Both the position numbers and the translations under genes were made by a program. 35,000 nt of DNA. It comes from Prorocentrum cordatum. Taxonomy: Eukaryota; Sar; Dinophyceae; Prorocentrales; Prorocentraceae. The stretch covers positions 265,587-300,586 of the forward strand of contig CAUYUJ010014604.1 of assembly GCA_963575745.1 (NCBI GenBank), in the 5' to 3' direction. This document shows, in pieces, positions 15,301 through 22,156 of this stretch. The notes below the pieces were generated by a model, which saw nothing but the letters and a program-made list of their open reading frames with translations, made no database searches and was not told the origin of the DNA. Every line of letters starts with the position of its first letter. Position 1 is the first letter of the stretch.

Positions 15301-15842
15301 TACGGCGAGGAAACTCGCCTCAAGGCAAGTCCGTCGTTCACCTCTGTGACGGACTATGCAAATCACACCGATTACAGGTGAGGTCCAGTTATGCTGCGGA
15401 GGCACTTGCAGCCGCACATAACCTTGATGAGTGTTACCCTACGCTCATTACTCTCCACGAGCTTAAGGCAGGAGCTTTGACTCCACGACAACTACGAGAC
15501 ATGCGTGAAGTTGGAGGCCTAGCTATCAAAGTCTCTCTTACCATAGACGCCGAGTCCGTCTACAAATCTTTATCAAGCAGGGATCTCAAAATACCTACAG
15601 AACGGACTCTGCTTGGACATATCAGCTGGATACGTGAGCTCATGGATATAGGTATAGTACATAATGTGCAATGGTGTGATACTAGGGATATGACCGCAGA
15701 TGGGCATACAAAGGGAAGCATCGATCGGGAGCTGCTTCTGGAAGTGATGTCAGGCACTCAGTCATTTAAGTATGACGTGAAGCAATTTGTTCCCTTTCGG
15801 GGTCCCGAGGACAGAGACAAACCTAAGTCTAATCAATTTTAG
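9339..15842 (+). CDS. Pol: methyltransferase-like, integrase, reverse transcriptase, RNase H
   Basis: Open in the protease phase right after the TGA; the first ATG is only at 9522, which favours readthrough over a separate start. Order: a Rossmann-like segment (about 9560-9920); a C5-methyltransferase-like segment (10729-11280) with a Gly-Gly-Glu-Gly-Gly turn near 10745, and PSC where active enzymes have PC; CPAC-type zinc clusters (11496-11660); integrase with H-x4-H-x26-C-x2-C (12147-12254) and Asp 12342, Asp 12504, Glu 12606 (33 residues between the last two); a GPF-type C-terminal integrase segment (about 12960-13130); reverse transcriptase with MDIDKAF (14457) and HVDD (14766-14777); RNase H with Asp 15213 or 15225, Glu 15399, Asp 15546 and a final Asp 15678 or 15687. 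Catalytic residues of integrase, RT and RNase H are present, so the enzyme set looks functional. Nine GNRA hairpins lie fully after the first ATG, one before it. Confidence 0.93.
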   Translation, partial: RWQGDVAPSSFCLLAEKPGGNKDSGVTCLSKRAFVIEDTREACADLRTRGYICDRISHNELMTSVGRNYLGAVISGDYTLIWISTPGDWYVRTPGKRVAPHWSRIQNLLIKANKLRMKIIFFGPPGYVWKLSPVRDTLEDLKLSVIRMRLCHFGIRFNMQDSTPSGTYMQVASSIPISSKLWACTCKQAIPQHVLDWYGHTVRHAEWRAQTRTTLIRHLNDNILGSTTTHGNVPVYLNTYTRTDHNTRHYVTTNKGGPKWSEVIRRVTINLDTNAVIQDISVTDQPTGYDWHAPLPAGVANISTRLYWQPEEPVLLGNEPTQSPQKHRRVIIDDCSLPLPTLAIDACTHSTTTMSTQTDEQDEQALPTESRIKQKERLKAEKEAGIKPRRIKKHVEDGNDDCGDDLSGLGQDLMATWSTDVPVELISSDEDDDLFLTLPTSMPDTHANIYSIVATLCYGHNNCVDMLELCGGEGGISELSFSRGLSSGRNLDKTTYVDLGDPSVQQVIDHYFAICYVRVAMLQPSCRTTGPPSYYNYKVNYNTWEQHHKEDLPHITYCGKIAVTQDDARRWFIREQPTGTWVDDISPWKKLANRPRITTVRIDQCATGLKDTTGDYIKKPTNITSNDETILKPFERLKCNGQHVHAQPCNTELSLAQKYTRRLQSAFVEAVYLAKAIDTTRGNAPISTAHAYPTDLPDQAEPGEGMRRIGDRIIPKVATCPACIDNVRKDSPSHNRDPTQCKYHDSISVYWPCPACQRDLTRSKGVKNHLDTEPGKCRFAEPFKLPDDHDPEGKTVPAWWKPLPKPGEGQASASGGRQGAHARPPRPRSFGNVDPTSGASSYDMLRDAPERGNTPSASSSEAPQVAARRGRLQGVPPPPDAVNTGDQLRRATRNPLASTGSGAPRLPDWTRFDIQHSLQSLRSHEPHVVKKELRKLHLRWYHAKEPKMRLILEKVGLDNVRLNMIKEVCDTCRECRAWERPGNSTLPSVSLPGNWLDEGEMDLMFYKKRTIFHIMDRCIRLAAGLEISDRERDAIIDAYHYCWIAYHGPFKVLYSDGEGALNNDAAKTMMANKGTELRIRAPGQHATSIESRNGILRGVLHMIEEELNRHNIPVVFTRVLAEGIFVTNAFTFYNGVSPYQAHTGRQPSFLPDLDTLDFPKGPETSGHERERRVREVSLEAITQATAVAKTNRALRAKTTPDGARLYSSGDLVDYHRPTATKDDHGGWNGPFPVVRNVPERGHIVVKAGSREVIVMYPDARHTLYIECLLTRELGMDNMAMRTVLAYVAHLSAGKPAKVFGYIPDYKGNLNLSDDSKFHPRVHLALQYLVRNYFRVEHVVAVRLAKSVSSLPAVKYATGSTLIHYDNDISPAFHYYECVGTGLNISQIIGSIRSRLIQCLTSRVPSLGFHDDLVKYQHSSNTSGEHESPGNRPSPDTPDASSPSEGRLSTIYEENEEHNIEAMMLEEWYDELRMDLHPTTITDDYLYCVPTTMLPDQCVLVSAFVDEDDIISSDMLGDEPKSRESCLVSLCSTTTDESYSLDRDEYGPYVELCFTSEMSKIVLDQTQLAQLDTDMVATMRVYVSSAAKRAVVVKEADLLTKADIAAHPKEVSEALYTELKIWIDNRCFEMYDLSKASNIMTSRYVYEWKFVKMGTESVKTIRLRQVLRGFMDTEAFDVETFSGTARRQSQRLLASEAACHPEWISASMDIDKAFLKGLTYEELAHATGEETRMVCFTLPPGSAQVLRTLPGFSSYDESRRCLRCLKPGTGTKDAPRAFSLKLRTTTRAIGLAPTSYDPEFEFSQDLLTAKHVDDINMTGLEKNIDDYVQRVEKVFGKCKLNKHTYTNCAVRYTKNDQGDVIMDQDEYIKQLRPITHPELTGAAADAKATKLITDMFVSLRGALAYALLTQIWLMVYVVSLQKIQEPTNLQVRRLNAVTRKLISSPKRITFPRMKPTNEVDIHSDSGYRKLTGEEDDETKGYGIRGANVLRRGNSPQGKSVVHLCDGLCKSHRLQVRSSYAAEALAAAHNLDECYPTLITLHELKAGALTPRQLRDMREVGGLAIKVSLTIDAESVYKSLSSRDLKIPTERTLLGHISWIRELMDIGIVHNVQWCDTRDMTADGHTKGSIDRELLLEVMSGTQSFKYDVKQFVPFRGPEDRDKPKSNQF
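9409..9422 (+). repeat. GNRA hairpin in the third codon phase with G-U wobble, GCGGG-GTAA-CCTGC
   Basis: Read as Ser-Gly-Val-Thr-Cys in the stretch between the TGA and the first Pol ATG. Its left arm is of the GCGGG class and its right arm of the CCTGC class; the mixed pair is G-U. Confidence 0.75.
13212..13225 (+). repeat. GNRA hairpin in the second codon phase, GCAGG-GAAA-CCTGC
   Basis: Read as Ala-Gly-Lys-Pro; six other copies with this stem are read as Gln-Gly-Asn/Asp-Leu. A shorter AAGG-GAAA-CCTT version follows at 13254-13265. Confidence 0.85.
14518..14531 (+). repeat. GNRA hairpin inside the reverse transcriptase, third codon phase
   Basis: GCGAG-GAAA-CTCGC read as Gly-Glu-Glu-Thr-Arg between the MDIDKAF and HVDD motifs. 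It is the only copy in the RT core, and it sits between motifs. Confidence 0.8.
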
Positions 15843-15880
15843 TCTGTCCTTGTTGCCCTCGCGGTCCAATTTGCCAGCAC

Positions 15881-15903
15881 GGGCGCCTACTATAAAGGCG
15901 CCC
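15881..15903 (+). repeat. GGGCGCC / GGCGCCC hairpin with TATAAA in the loop
   Basis: Perfect 7-bp G/C stem over a 9-base A/T-rich loop, 38 bases after the Pol stop. Could be a transcript-end or packaging structure; nothing decides. Confidence 0.5.
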
Positions 15904-15911
15904 CTCTAGTT

Positions 15912-15925
15912 GCTCGGAAACGAGC
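15912..15925 (+). repeat. GNRA hairpin outside any gene, GCTCG-GAAA-CGAGC
   Basis: Seventy bases after the Pol stop; same 14-mer as at 10283 inside Pol. No protein constraint here. Confidence 0.85.
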
Positions 15926-15937
15926 CTTATATTTCAC

Positions 15938-15951
15938 GCCTGGCAACGAGC
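15938..15951 (+). repeat. Damaged or chimeric hairpin GCCTG-GCAA-CGAGC
   Basis: Left arm as in the GCCTG class, right arm as in the CGAGC class, giving one C-A mismatch and one U-G pair. Looks like a join of two classes or a copy in decay. Confidence 0.5.
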
Positions 15952-16087
15952 CGGCTTCGTACAACTCAGGCTCTTTGCCTTAATACACATTTGCTTGGTG
16001 AGGTATGGCCTGTTTGGCTTACCTCTAACTGAGCCGATAGCCCTTCATTGTTTGAAGGGGCTGTCTTGTATTTGCGTGAAATACTTT

Positions 16088-16101
16088 GCGAGGAAACTCG
16101 C
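16088..16101 (+). repeat. GNRA hairpin outside any gene, GCGAG-GAAA-CTCGC
   Basis: Last member, 108 bases before the 3' LTR; identical 14-mer to 4358, 14518 and 15305. Confidence 0.85.
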
Positions 16102-16186
16102 CTTGCAGTCTGGTGTTAGGCCAGACTGTACGCACTGTTTTCCTTTTTGCAAACAGTCGTGCGCGCGACCTTTGCGTGCGACTATG

Positions 16187-16208
16187 CTCTCCGTCTCCTC
16201 CCCTCCCG
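16187..16208 (+). promoter_or_regulatory. Pyrimidine-rich tract at the place of the polypurine tract
   Basis: All but a few of the 22 bases before the 3' LTR are C or T on the sense strand. Plus-strand priming normally needs a purine run here, so either another primer is used or the tract serves a different role. Confidence 0.55.
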
Positions 16209-16477
16209 ACTTTAAGGGTAGGTCTTTGGGAGATGTTATAGTATCGGGAGCATAGCTCGCGCGCGCCGTTGCCTTTGGCCCAAGGCACGCGCGCCCTATT
16301 TGCCCGGACACCGCGAGTGTTCGCTATGTGCTGGAAAGATCATTACATCGATCTTATCCTATCTTATCCGCCCACCCCTCATACTGTACTATCACAGCAG
16401 AGCGATGGACGCTATTTGCCATCCGATGTCTATCATGGAATCGGATGCTATTTGAGTTACCAGGCTCACTTTCGACT
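16209..16477 (+). repeat. 3' LTR (269 bp)
   Basis: Copy of 484-752 with three transitions (16340, 16367, 16455). It is followed directly by the CGTCT duplication and the resumed 324-bp repeat unit. Confidence 0.95.
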
Positions 16478-16640
16478 CGTCTCGGGGCCCTCTTCGGGCG
16501 ATTGTGAAGGCCTCGAGAGCCGTTGTGGACGGTGTGAAAGCTCAAGATGGGGATGTGCTGAAAATGAACGTTTTTGCAAAGGAATTCGACGAATTTTGCT
16601 TCCTGAGGGCCTCTTGGGTCGCTTCTTGAGGACATTTGGG
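16478..16640. repeat. Right TSD copy and remainder of tandem unit 2
   Basis: Starts with CGTCT (16478-16482) and continues the repeat as in 160-315, including the GCAAAGGAATTCGACG box at 16575. Similarity to unit 1 fades after about 16636. Confidence 0.85.
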
Positions 16641-16851
16641 GCGTTTCAAAGGCCTCTGGGGCTGATTGGAAGACATCCTGGGCGTCTCGTAGCGATCTTT
16701 CGGCAACTCGTGGCCCTCTTGGGTCGTCCGGGGTCCCTCTTGGGGTCCTCTTGGCCCCTTTTGGGCCCCGGGTGCGTTCGGCCGGTGGAGGGGGGGCCCC
16801 CCCCCCCCTCCAAATTGACAGGACCGGGCTCCCGGGGGAGGGGTTTGGGGA
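16641..16851. repeat. G/C-rich end of the composite repeat
   Basis: More CTTGGG-type words, then long G and C runs near 16789-16808. No gene. Confidence 0.5.
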
Positions 16852-16898
16852 GGGGGAAACATTTCACACGCCGATGAACCCCAAGGGGTCGGCGGATT
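16852..16898. repeat. Conserved repeat-end block, copy A
   Basis: GGGGGAAACATTTCACACGCC, shortened here as its first 20 bases GGGGGAAACATTTCACACGC, then after about ten bases AAGGGGTCGGCGGATT. The same two words, equally spaced to within one base, end the other G-rich repeat at 22109-22156. Copy A stops 10 bases before the helicase frame. Confidence 0.6.
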
Positions 16899-16908
16899 TC
16901 TCAGTGAC

Positions 16909-19900
16909 ATGTACGGGAGAGGCGTGGTGCGGTCAGCGCAGGAAAGTGCGAATCTGCGAGCGTACCGAGACCCCAGAGACGTGACTGCTGCTGAGAGTAT
17001 CAAGACTGCGAAGACAGCCATGATCCCGGGAGCAGAAGCCGTGCGCATGGCGGAACGGCTGTGTGCAGACGGGGACGGTGTCACCGTAGAGGCGTCGGGG
17101 TTTCTGGAAGCGGACAAACGCGAAGGGTTGAAAAAGGTTCGAATTGTATTTAAGAGTCCAGTGTACTTGTATGGCATGCGGCCAGTGGACGCTCCTGGCG
17201 CGCCCGACTTGGCACACTTATCAATGTATGAGTTTTTGCGATATTGGCGCATCGAATTGGCAGCATTTCCCCGAAGCGGAGCAGAGCTGGCAGCTGCTGC
17301 CAGCAATGAGTACCAGGCAGAGCTGGCGCTGTCGGGTATGCAGAAGGTTCGCAAAGCAGACCAGGAGAGAGCGGAGACCGACGAAGGCGGCGCGCAGGCG
17401 GGAGCCCAGTTGAAAGCCGGAGTGGACTATGTGATCAAAGAAGGTTTGGGGAGTTATTCGTGGGTTCCGTTTCCAGATATTCCTGAGCTGGAAACTGCAA
17501 GGCGCACGTGGGTGCTGGTGCGGAACGAGCGCCCGAGGAACCCGAGTTTCCATGGAGCGCCGCAGCCGAAGCACGGAGCGGGGCAGGAGGAGAGGAACGG
17601 GCTCTTGTTGATGGTATATTTCCGGGCCTTCACACTTCTTGACGATGTCGACTGTGGAGCGCCGCACCTGCGGGAGTTCCGTGGAGCGCAGAAGTCGTGG
17701 GCGGAGGCATCTTTGGAGTGGTTAAGGACAGGCATGCCATGTGAAGAAACAAAGAGGTATGTGCAGAATTACATGAATGTGGTGGATTTGCGACCAGTCA
17801 CGGACGAAGATCTTGTCAAGCACGAGACCGAGCTGTACAGCGATGAAGAACTGTACCCGAGAATTATCGACGTGGCGACCAGGCGTAAGACGCACGTGGG
17901 AGGCACGTCCATGGAGGAAGAGGACAGGCGGACAAATATAGAGGCGGAGTGCGAAAAGGAGAAGAGCCGGGAGGCCATGGCCAGAGGCGACGCCGTGTGG
18001 GCCGAGAGGCCTAGTCGAAAGGATGGAAAGCGGAAGAGGCGCGGAGGGGGCGGTGCGTTGTGGTGGGATGACGCGGCAGTGCAGACAGCGCAAGCGGTGG
18101 CGGCGGCGTCGAGGGCCGCAGAAGGCGGCGGCGCGGGTGGACAGGAAGGTGCCCCAGAGGTGGTGGCGGCCAAGAAAGGAACAGCGTCGAGTGTGCGGAA
18201 GTGGAGAAAAGAGCTCGCGGATAGCGGGTTGAACGCGGGACAGCGTAGCGTCGTTGAGAAGGTAGCAGATCGAGTGTTGGCGCAAGAATTTGGGAGTTCT
18301 GCGAGCGGAAAGAAAGCAGGCCAGAGCCGTTCTGATATGCAGCCCCTCGTGTGGATGTTGCATGGTGGCCCTGGGGCCGGGAAAAGTTTCGTCATTGACA
18401 AGATCCGTGAGGGGCTGTTCGAAAAGGAGCTGGGGTGGACGCACGGCATAGATTTCCAGGTGGCAGCGTTGCAGGCTACAAACGCGTCAGCTCTCGACGG
18501 CAATACGATCCACAGTGCATTTGGCCTCGGTGTGAACAAAACGAAGGAGAAAAAGGACGCGGCGGGCGATGCTGCCGCAGAGACGAAGAAGAAAACGAAG
18601 AAAGAGCAAGCGGCGCAGCGTATGTCACAGTGGAAGTGGCTGATTGTAGACGAGGTGAGCATGGTCAGCGCGAACTTCATTGCAGAGCTTGGCTCACACT
18701 TGCGGTCGTGCATGTCAGCTGCGAAAGACACGAGAGTAGATGCAGACGGCGTGGACAGGCCCTTCGGGGGCGTGAATGTGTTGTTCTGCGGGGATTTCTA
18801 TCAATTGGAGCCGCCATCAGGGGCGGCCATCAATGCGCTGCCCACGTCGTATTTAAGAAAAGCGAGGAAGTACGCGCCGAGTGCCACGGAGGACCACGGA
18901 CAGTACATCTTTTGGGGCGCTGGAGGCGAAGGGGCAGTGCAGGGCATGACGGAGTTGACGGAGTGCAAGCGCGTGGAGGATCCAGACGACTGGTTTCTCG
19001 CAGTGCAGGACGAGTTCCGCCGAGGGGCGTTGTCGGAACGGACGCATATTTGTTTTTTGCATGGCAGACCAACGGATGTGCCGGGGTCGTGGGTGAACAG
19101 CGCACCGCTGTGCGGAAACGCGCGTTGTCTCGAGGACACAGAGGCAATTGCGAAGCAGAACGAGCTCGAATGTGACGCTTGCAAAGCTGAGCGGGAGAAG
19201 AGAAAGCTCGTTGCGACGTCGCCGGAAGACCCGCGGTTTCGGGGGGGGAAATTTCTTGAAGCTGTCGCCATCTATGCGAATCAGGACATTCGTTGCCACG
19301 TCGGGAAGCAGAGAGCTGTGCAGTGGGCGAAGGAGCGAGGAGAACAGCTGCTGTGGGTCGCAGCCAGGGACCGCCCTTGCCATGGGGGGAACAGAGGCGG
19401 CCGTACACGGTGGAGGATAAGATACGTTGGTTGGGGTACCACGAGAAGGAGTGCGCAAGCTTGCCTGGCTGGCTGCCGTTAGCCAAGAGGATGCCCGCGG
19501 CTTTGGGTGATCACTTGGATCGGTCAAAGAAGCAGCTTTTGCGAGGCCGCACAGCGACGATCCACGGATGGGTGTTTCACGAGGACGAGGTCGTTGGAGA
19601 TGAAGAAGAGGAAGTATTGATGCATCTGCCGAGAGTGATTGTGTTGGACTTCCATGCGAAAGAGTGGCAGCTGCCAGGGTGGGAGCCGGGGCTATATCCG
19701 ATCTTCCCATCGAAAGGACGCCAATGGTTCTTGGACGGATATCGGAAGCACCCAGTATTAAGTATGAAACGCACGCAGTTCATGATCGCCCCGGCTTTGG
19801 CAGTAACGGCGCACTCCGCGCAGGGCCGGACCATGGCCGCAGTGATAGCGGACCTCGAAAGAGGGCGCGGCGTGAGTTGGATGTCAAGTTACGTTGCCAT

Positions 19901-21005
19901 CGCGCGCGTGCGGAAGCGGGACAACTTGTTGATTTTCAGGCCTTTCGACAGGAAGCCGTACAACGCGGGGGAAATGCCAGGCGCGCAGAAGTTGTTGCAG
20001 GTGCTTCGCGGGGAGGCTGTGAATTGGGAGGAGTGGGGGGCGGTGCTGATGCCACGAGACCAATGCGAGCGCTGCCGGCGGAGATTGTTGGTAGAGGCAT
20101 TCACGAAGTACGAATTCCAAAGAAAGGAAAGGCCGGCGTTCTGCAAAGAGTGTACGGAGGAGATGAAAAACGCGGACGAAAAATGGTGCAAAACGTGCAG
20201 AGGGTGGGCAACGAAAGCCGAGGGTGACGACGCGGCAAGGCAAGGTAGCGGTCGGAACGCGGATGCGGCGGCCGACGACGGGGAGACGAAAAGGATTAGG
20301 ACACTGTGCTGCGCGAAGTGCAGCCATGTCAAAGCCAAGCAGAACTCGCGGAAAGGCAACGCGAAGTGGAACGAGAGCGTCGGCACTGTGCGATGTACGA
20401 ACGGTAAGTGCCTGTCGCTGTGTGATGAAAAGGCGGAGATGTCCGAAGCTCAGAAGAAGCAGAACGCAGCGGTCCAGAGGTTGTGTCGGAAATGTGCGGA
20501 ATAACGTGAGAGGAGGACGCGCGAGTTGAATAATGCGAAACGCGTGATCACATTGCGGTGTTCGAACGGCGACTGCCCGTCGCAGTTCCAAGAGAAGGCG
20601 GAAATGTCCGATGCTCAGAAGAAGCACAATGCTGCGGGGGAAAGACTCTGTCGGACATGCGCGGAGAAACGAGAGAAAGAGGTGCGACGGGGCAATGCGG
20701 AGGCAGCGAATCGCAAACGGAAAGCCGAGGCGGACGCGAAGCCGCTGACGTGCGCGGCGTGTGGAGAAGCGTTCACGGACGCGAAACATTTGAAGCCGAA
20801 GCAAGTCTAGCATCATCGACGAGCGTCCGGCACCAAAGTGGTGTGCACAGGCTGCACGGAACTCGGGTTCACATCGCGCAGCTGCCAGGCTTACCAGTGC
20901 AGCGGCGCGTGCAAGAGAAGATTACCGAAGTCGGCGTTCCCCGACCCTCCCAATGTCGCGCGCGACGCAAAGAAGGGCACCTTGAAGTGCAAGACATGCA
21001 GATGA
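16909..21005 (+). pseudogene. Helitron-type PIF1 helicase, broken, no Rep domain found
   Basis: Before the helicase is a segment like the inter-domain part of Helitron transposases (Arg-Pro-rich motif near 17530-17570, then a Leu-Leu-Leu-Met-Val-Tyr-Phe segment). The helicase has Walker A GGPGAGKS (18364), Walker B LIVDEVSM (18639), GDFYQLEP (about 18790), HSAQG (19811) and a final VAIARVRKRD motif (about 19893). The frame changes at a six-G run (19384-19389), consistent with one lost base. The remaining frame meets TAA at 20502 and TAG at 20808, then continues to TGA at 21003. The C-terminal part has repeated Cys-x(2-4)-Cys modules, two of them near-duplicates (about 20310-20500 and 20530-20680). 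Helitron RepHel proteins start with an HUH nuclease; none is visible, so the 5' part is lost or lies elsewhere. Several breaks make an active product unlikely. Confidence 0.75.
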
Positions 21006-21207
21006 TGTCCAATCGGACGCGCGTACTGGGGAGAAAAAAGGAAGACGGGAGAAGAGGATGGGTGAGGCGGAGGATGGCGGGGAGCAGCATCGAAGAGGAT
21101 GAGGTGAAGCGGGGCAGGGAAAGGAGGAGGGAGACGAGGAGGAGGTGGAAGAGAAGGAGGAGGACGAGGGGGACTCTGAGATGAGCCGTTGGGTGGTGGT
21201 TTATGGG
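21006..21207. other. Purine-rich stretch after the helicase relic, no gene
   Basis: GGAGGA/GAAGA-rich with few structured features. I could not place a Helitron 3' hairpin and CTRR end with any confidence. Confidence 0.4.
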
Positions 21208-22108
21208 TTAGAGATTTCTTGTATGTGTATCGGGATCTCGCGGGACGCCCCTCGGGGACATCTGGAATGCAGCTTTGAAGCCACGAGGGGCAGTTTCGGA
21301 GCCTCCTGCGGTCTCTTGGAGCACTTTAGGGCCCCCATGGAGCTTCTGGGGGCGGAAAACGCAGTTTTGAAAGGGGGGGGGGGGCCGCGCGTGGCGGCTT
21401 GTGTGGTGATCGCTGGGATCTCTTGCGGTGCTTCTCGCGGTGCTCTTGGAGGCAGTTTGGAAGTCTCTTGGGGGCCGGTTTGGGGCCGTTTGGGAGCCTT
21501 TTGGGGGCGTCTCGGGGCTTGTTGGGAGCGTCTTGGGGGCCTCTTGGGGGCCACTTGGGACCTTCTGGGGCCGTCTTGGGGCGGAAGGCTCGGGATGTCG
21601 GTTCCGGTTCCCCCTCTTAGGCCCCTCTTGGGGCCGTCTTGGGCCGTCTTGGGGGCCTCTTGGGCAATCTTGGCGCCATCTTGGGCCAACTTGGGCGTCT
21701 CTTGGGAGCTTCTTGGGCCGTCTTGGGGCGGTCTCGGGGTGCTCTTGGACCGTCTTCAACGCCGTGAAGGCGGACAAGTCGTACATGATCAAAATGTCCG
21801 TTTCCCCGGAGGAATTTGACGATTTTCGGCTTTTCGGCCCTTCTGAGGACTGCGCTTGGAGGCATCTTGGGCCGTATCGGAGGCCTCTTGGCTCGTCTTG
21901 GAGCCATCTTGGCCGTCTGGGAGCGCTCGTTTGGCGTCTCGGGGCCCTTGTGGGCCGTCTTGGAGACGTCTTGGGGGCTTCGTGGCCCGTCTTGAGCCCC
22001 TTTTGGACCCAAAAGAGCCCCGTGAACCGCTCGTGGGGGGCCCGGGGGGGGGTCCGCCAGGGGGGGGTCGAATCGCCGGTTTGGGGTCCCTGGGGGGGGA
22101 CTATAGGG
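21208..22108. repeat. G-rich composite repeat, second locus
   Basis: Built from CTTGGGGGCC/GGCCGTCTTGGG words like 1-483. Holds a diverged version of the internal box at about 21778-21835 (GAGGAATTTGACGATTTTCG against AAGGAATTCGACGAATTTTG). G runs near 21367-21375 and 22033-22115. Long frames on both strands are products of the repeat. Confidence 0.7.
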
Positions 22109-22156
22109 GGGGGAACTATCTCACACGCCTAGAGACCCACAAGGGGTCGGCGGATT
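22109..22156. repeat. Conserved repeat-end block, copy B
   Basis: Aligns to 16852-16898 with one single-base gap; CACACGCC and AAGGGGTCGGCGGATT are identical. Sequences after the two blocks are unrelated, so the block looks like an element end. Confidence 0.6.

Larger units (their letters stand above)
969..16101 (+). repeat. Family of 33 dispersed GNRA-tetraloop mini-hairpins, GCnnG-GNRA-CnnGC
   Basis: Start positions (each 14 nt; loop GAAA unless stated). GCAGG/CCTGC: 3431, 3647 (GAGA), 6419, 6659, 7820, 8966, 13212. GCGGG/CCCGC: 2390, 4934, 5015, 8309 (GTAA), 8342, 8877 (GCAA). GCTCG/CGAGC: 969 (GCAA), 3356 (GCAA), 6837 (GCAA), 10283, 13880 (GAGA), 15912. GCGAG/CTCGC: 4358, 7247 (GTAA), 14518, 15305, 16088. 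GCCTG/CAGGC: 2864, 13619. GCGCG/CGCGC: 1062 (GCAA), 11378. GCTGG/CCAGC: 6158 (GTAA). GCACG/CGTGC: 10025. GCGTG/CACGC: 11888. With one G-U wobble: 1842 (GCCTG/CGGGC) and 9409 (GCGGG/CCTGC, GTAA). A C follows in 28 of 33. Outer pairs, closing pair and GNRA loop are fixed; the two inner pairs covary. The RNA would form a stable GNRA hairpin at each site. Confidence 0.95.
15843..16208 (+). other. 3' noncoding part between Pol and the 3' LTR
   Basis: No gene. Holds a 7-bp stem (15881-15887 with 15897-15903) whose loop is TACTATAAA, two perfect GNRA hairpins (15912 and 16088), one damaged one (15938), and a pyrimidine tract up to the LTR. Confidence 0.7.
484..16477 (+). mobile_element. Ty1/copia-type LTR retrotransposon, 15,994 bp, near-complete
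   Basis: Bounded by 269-bp direct LTRs and a 5-bp duplication, with a primer-binding site after the 5' LTR. Domain order is Gag, zinc knuckle, Tpt1-like, RING-H2, protease, methyltransferase-like, integrase, reverse transcriptase, RNase H. Integrase before RT is the copia order. It is about three times the length of a typical copia element (around 5 kb). The excess is disordered linker and extra domains in the second frame. LTRs differ at 3 of 269 positions, all transitions, so insertion was recent. Apart from one Gag frame change and one TGA, the frames are open throughout, so the element may be autonomous. The LTR ends are ACTTT...CGACT rather than TG...CA. Confidence 0.93.

Noticed and set aside
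2390-15318. Gly-Asn-x-Pro peptide repeat as the conserved object
   Set aside because: Five coding copies are in other phases and two are noncoding, while the 14-mers stay the same.
969-16101. CRISPR array or tandem repeat as an explanation of the GNRA hairpins
   Set aside because: Spacing is irregular (tens to over a thousand bases), stems vary, and the sites sit inside long eukaryotic frames.
19110-19123. GTGCG-GAAA-CGCGC hairpin in the helicase relic
   Set aside because: Its second base pair is T-G rather than C-G, and it falls in a Cys-Gly-Asn-x-x-Cys motif I know from Helitron helicases, so protein constraint explains it.
21006-21207. Helitron 3' terminus (hairpin plus CTRR)
   Set aside because: CT-purine-purine words occur, but no convincing hairpin at the right distance was found.
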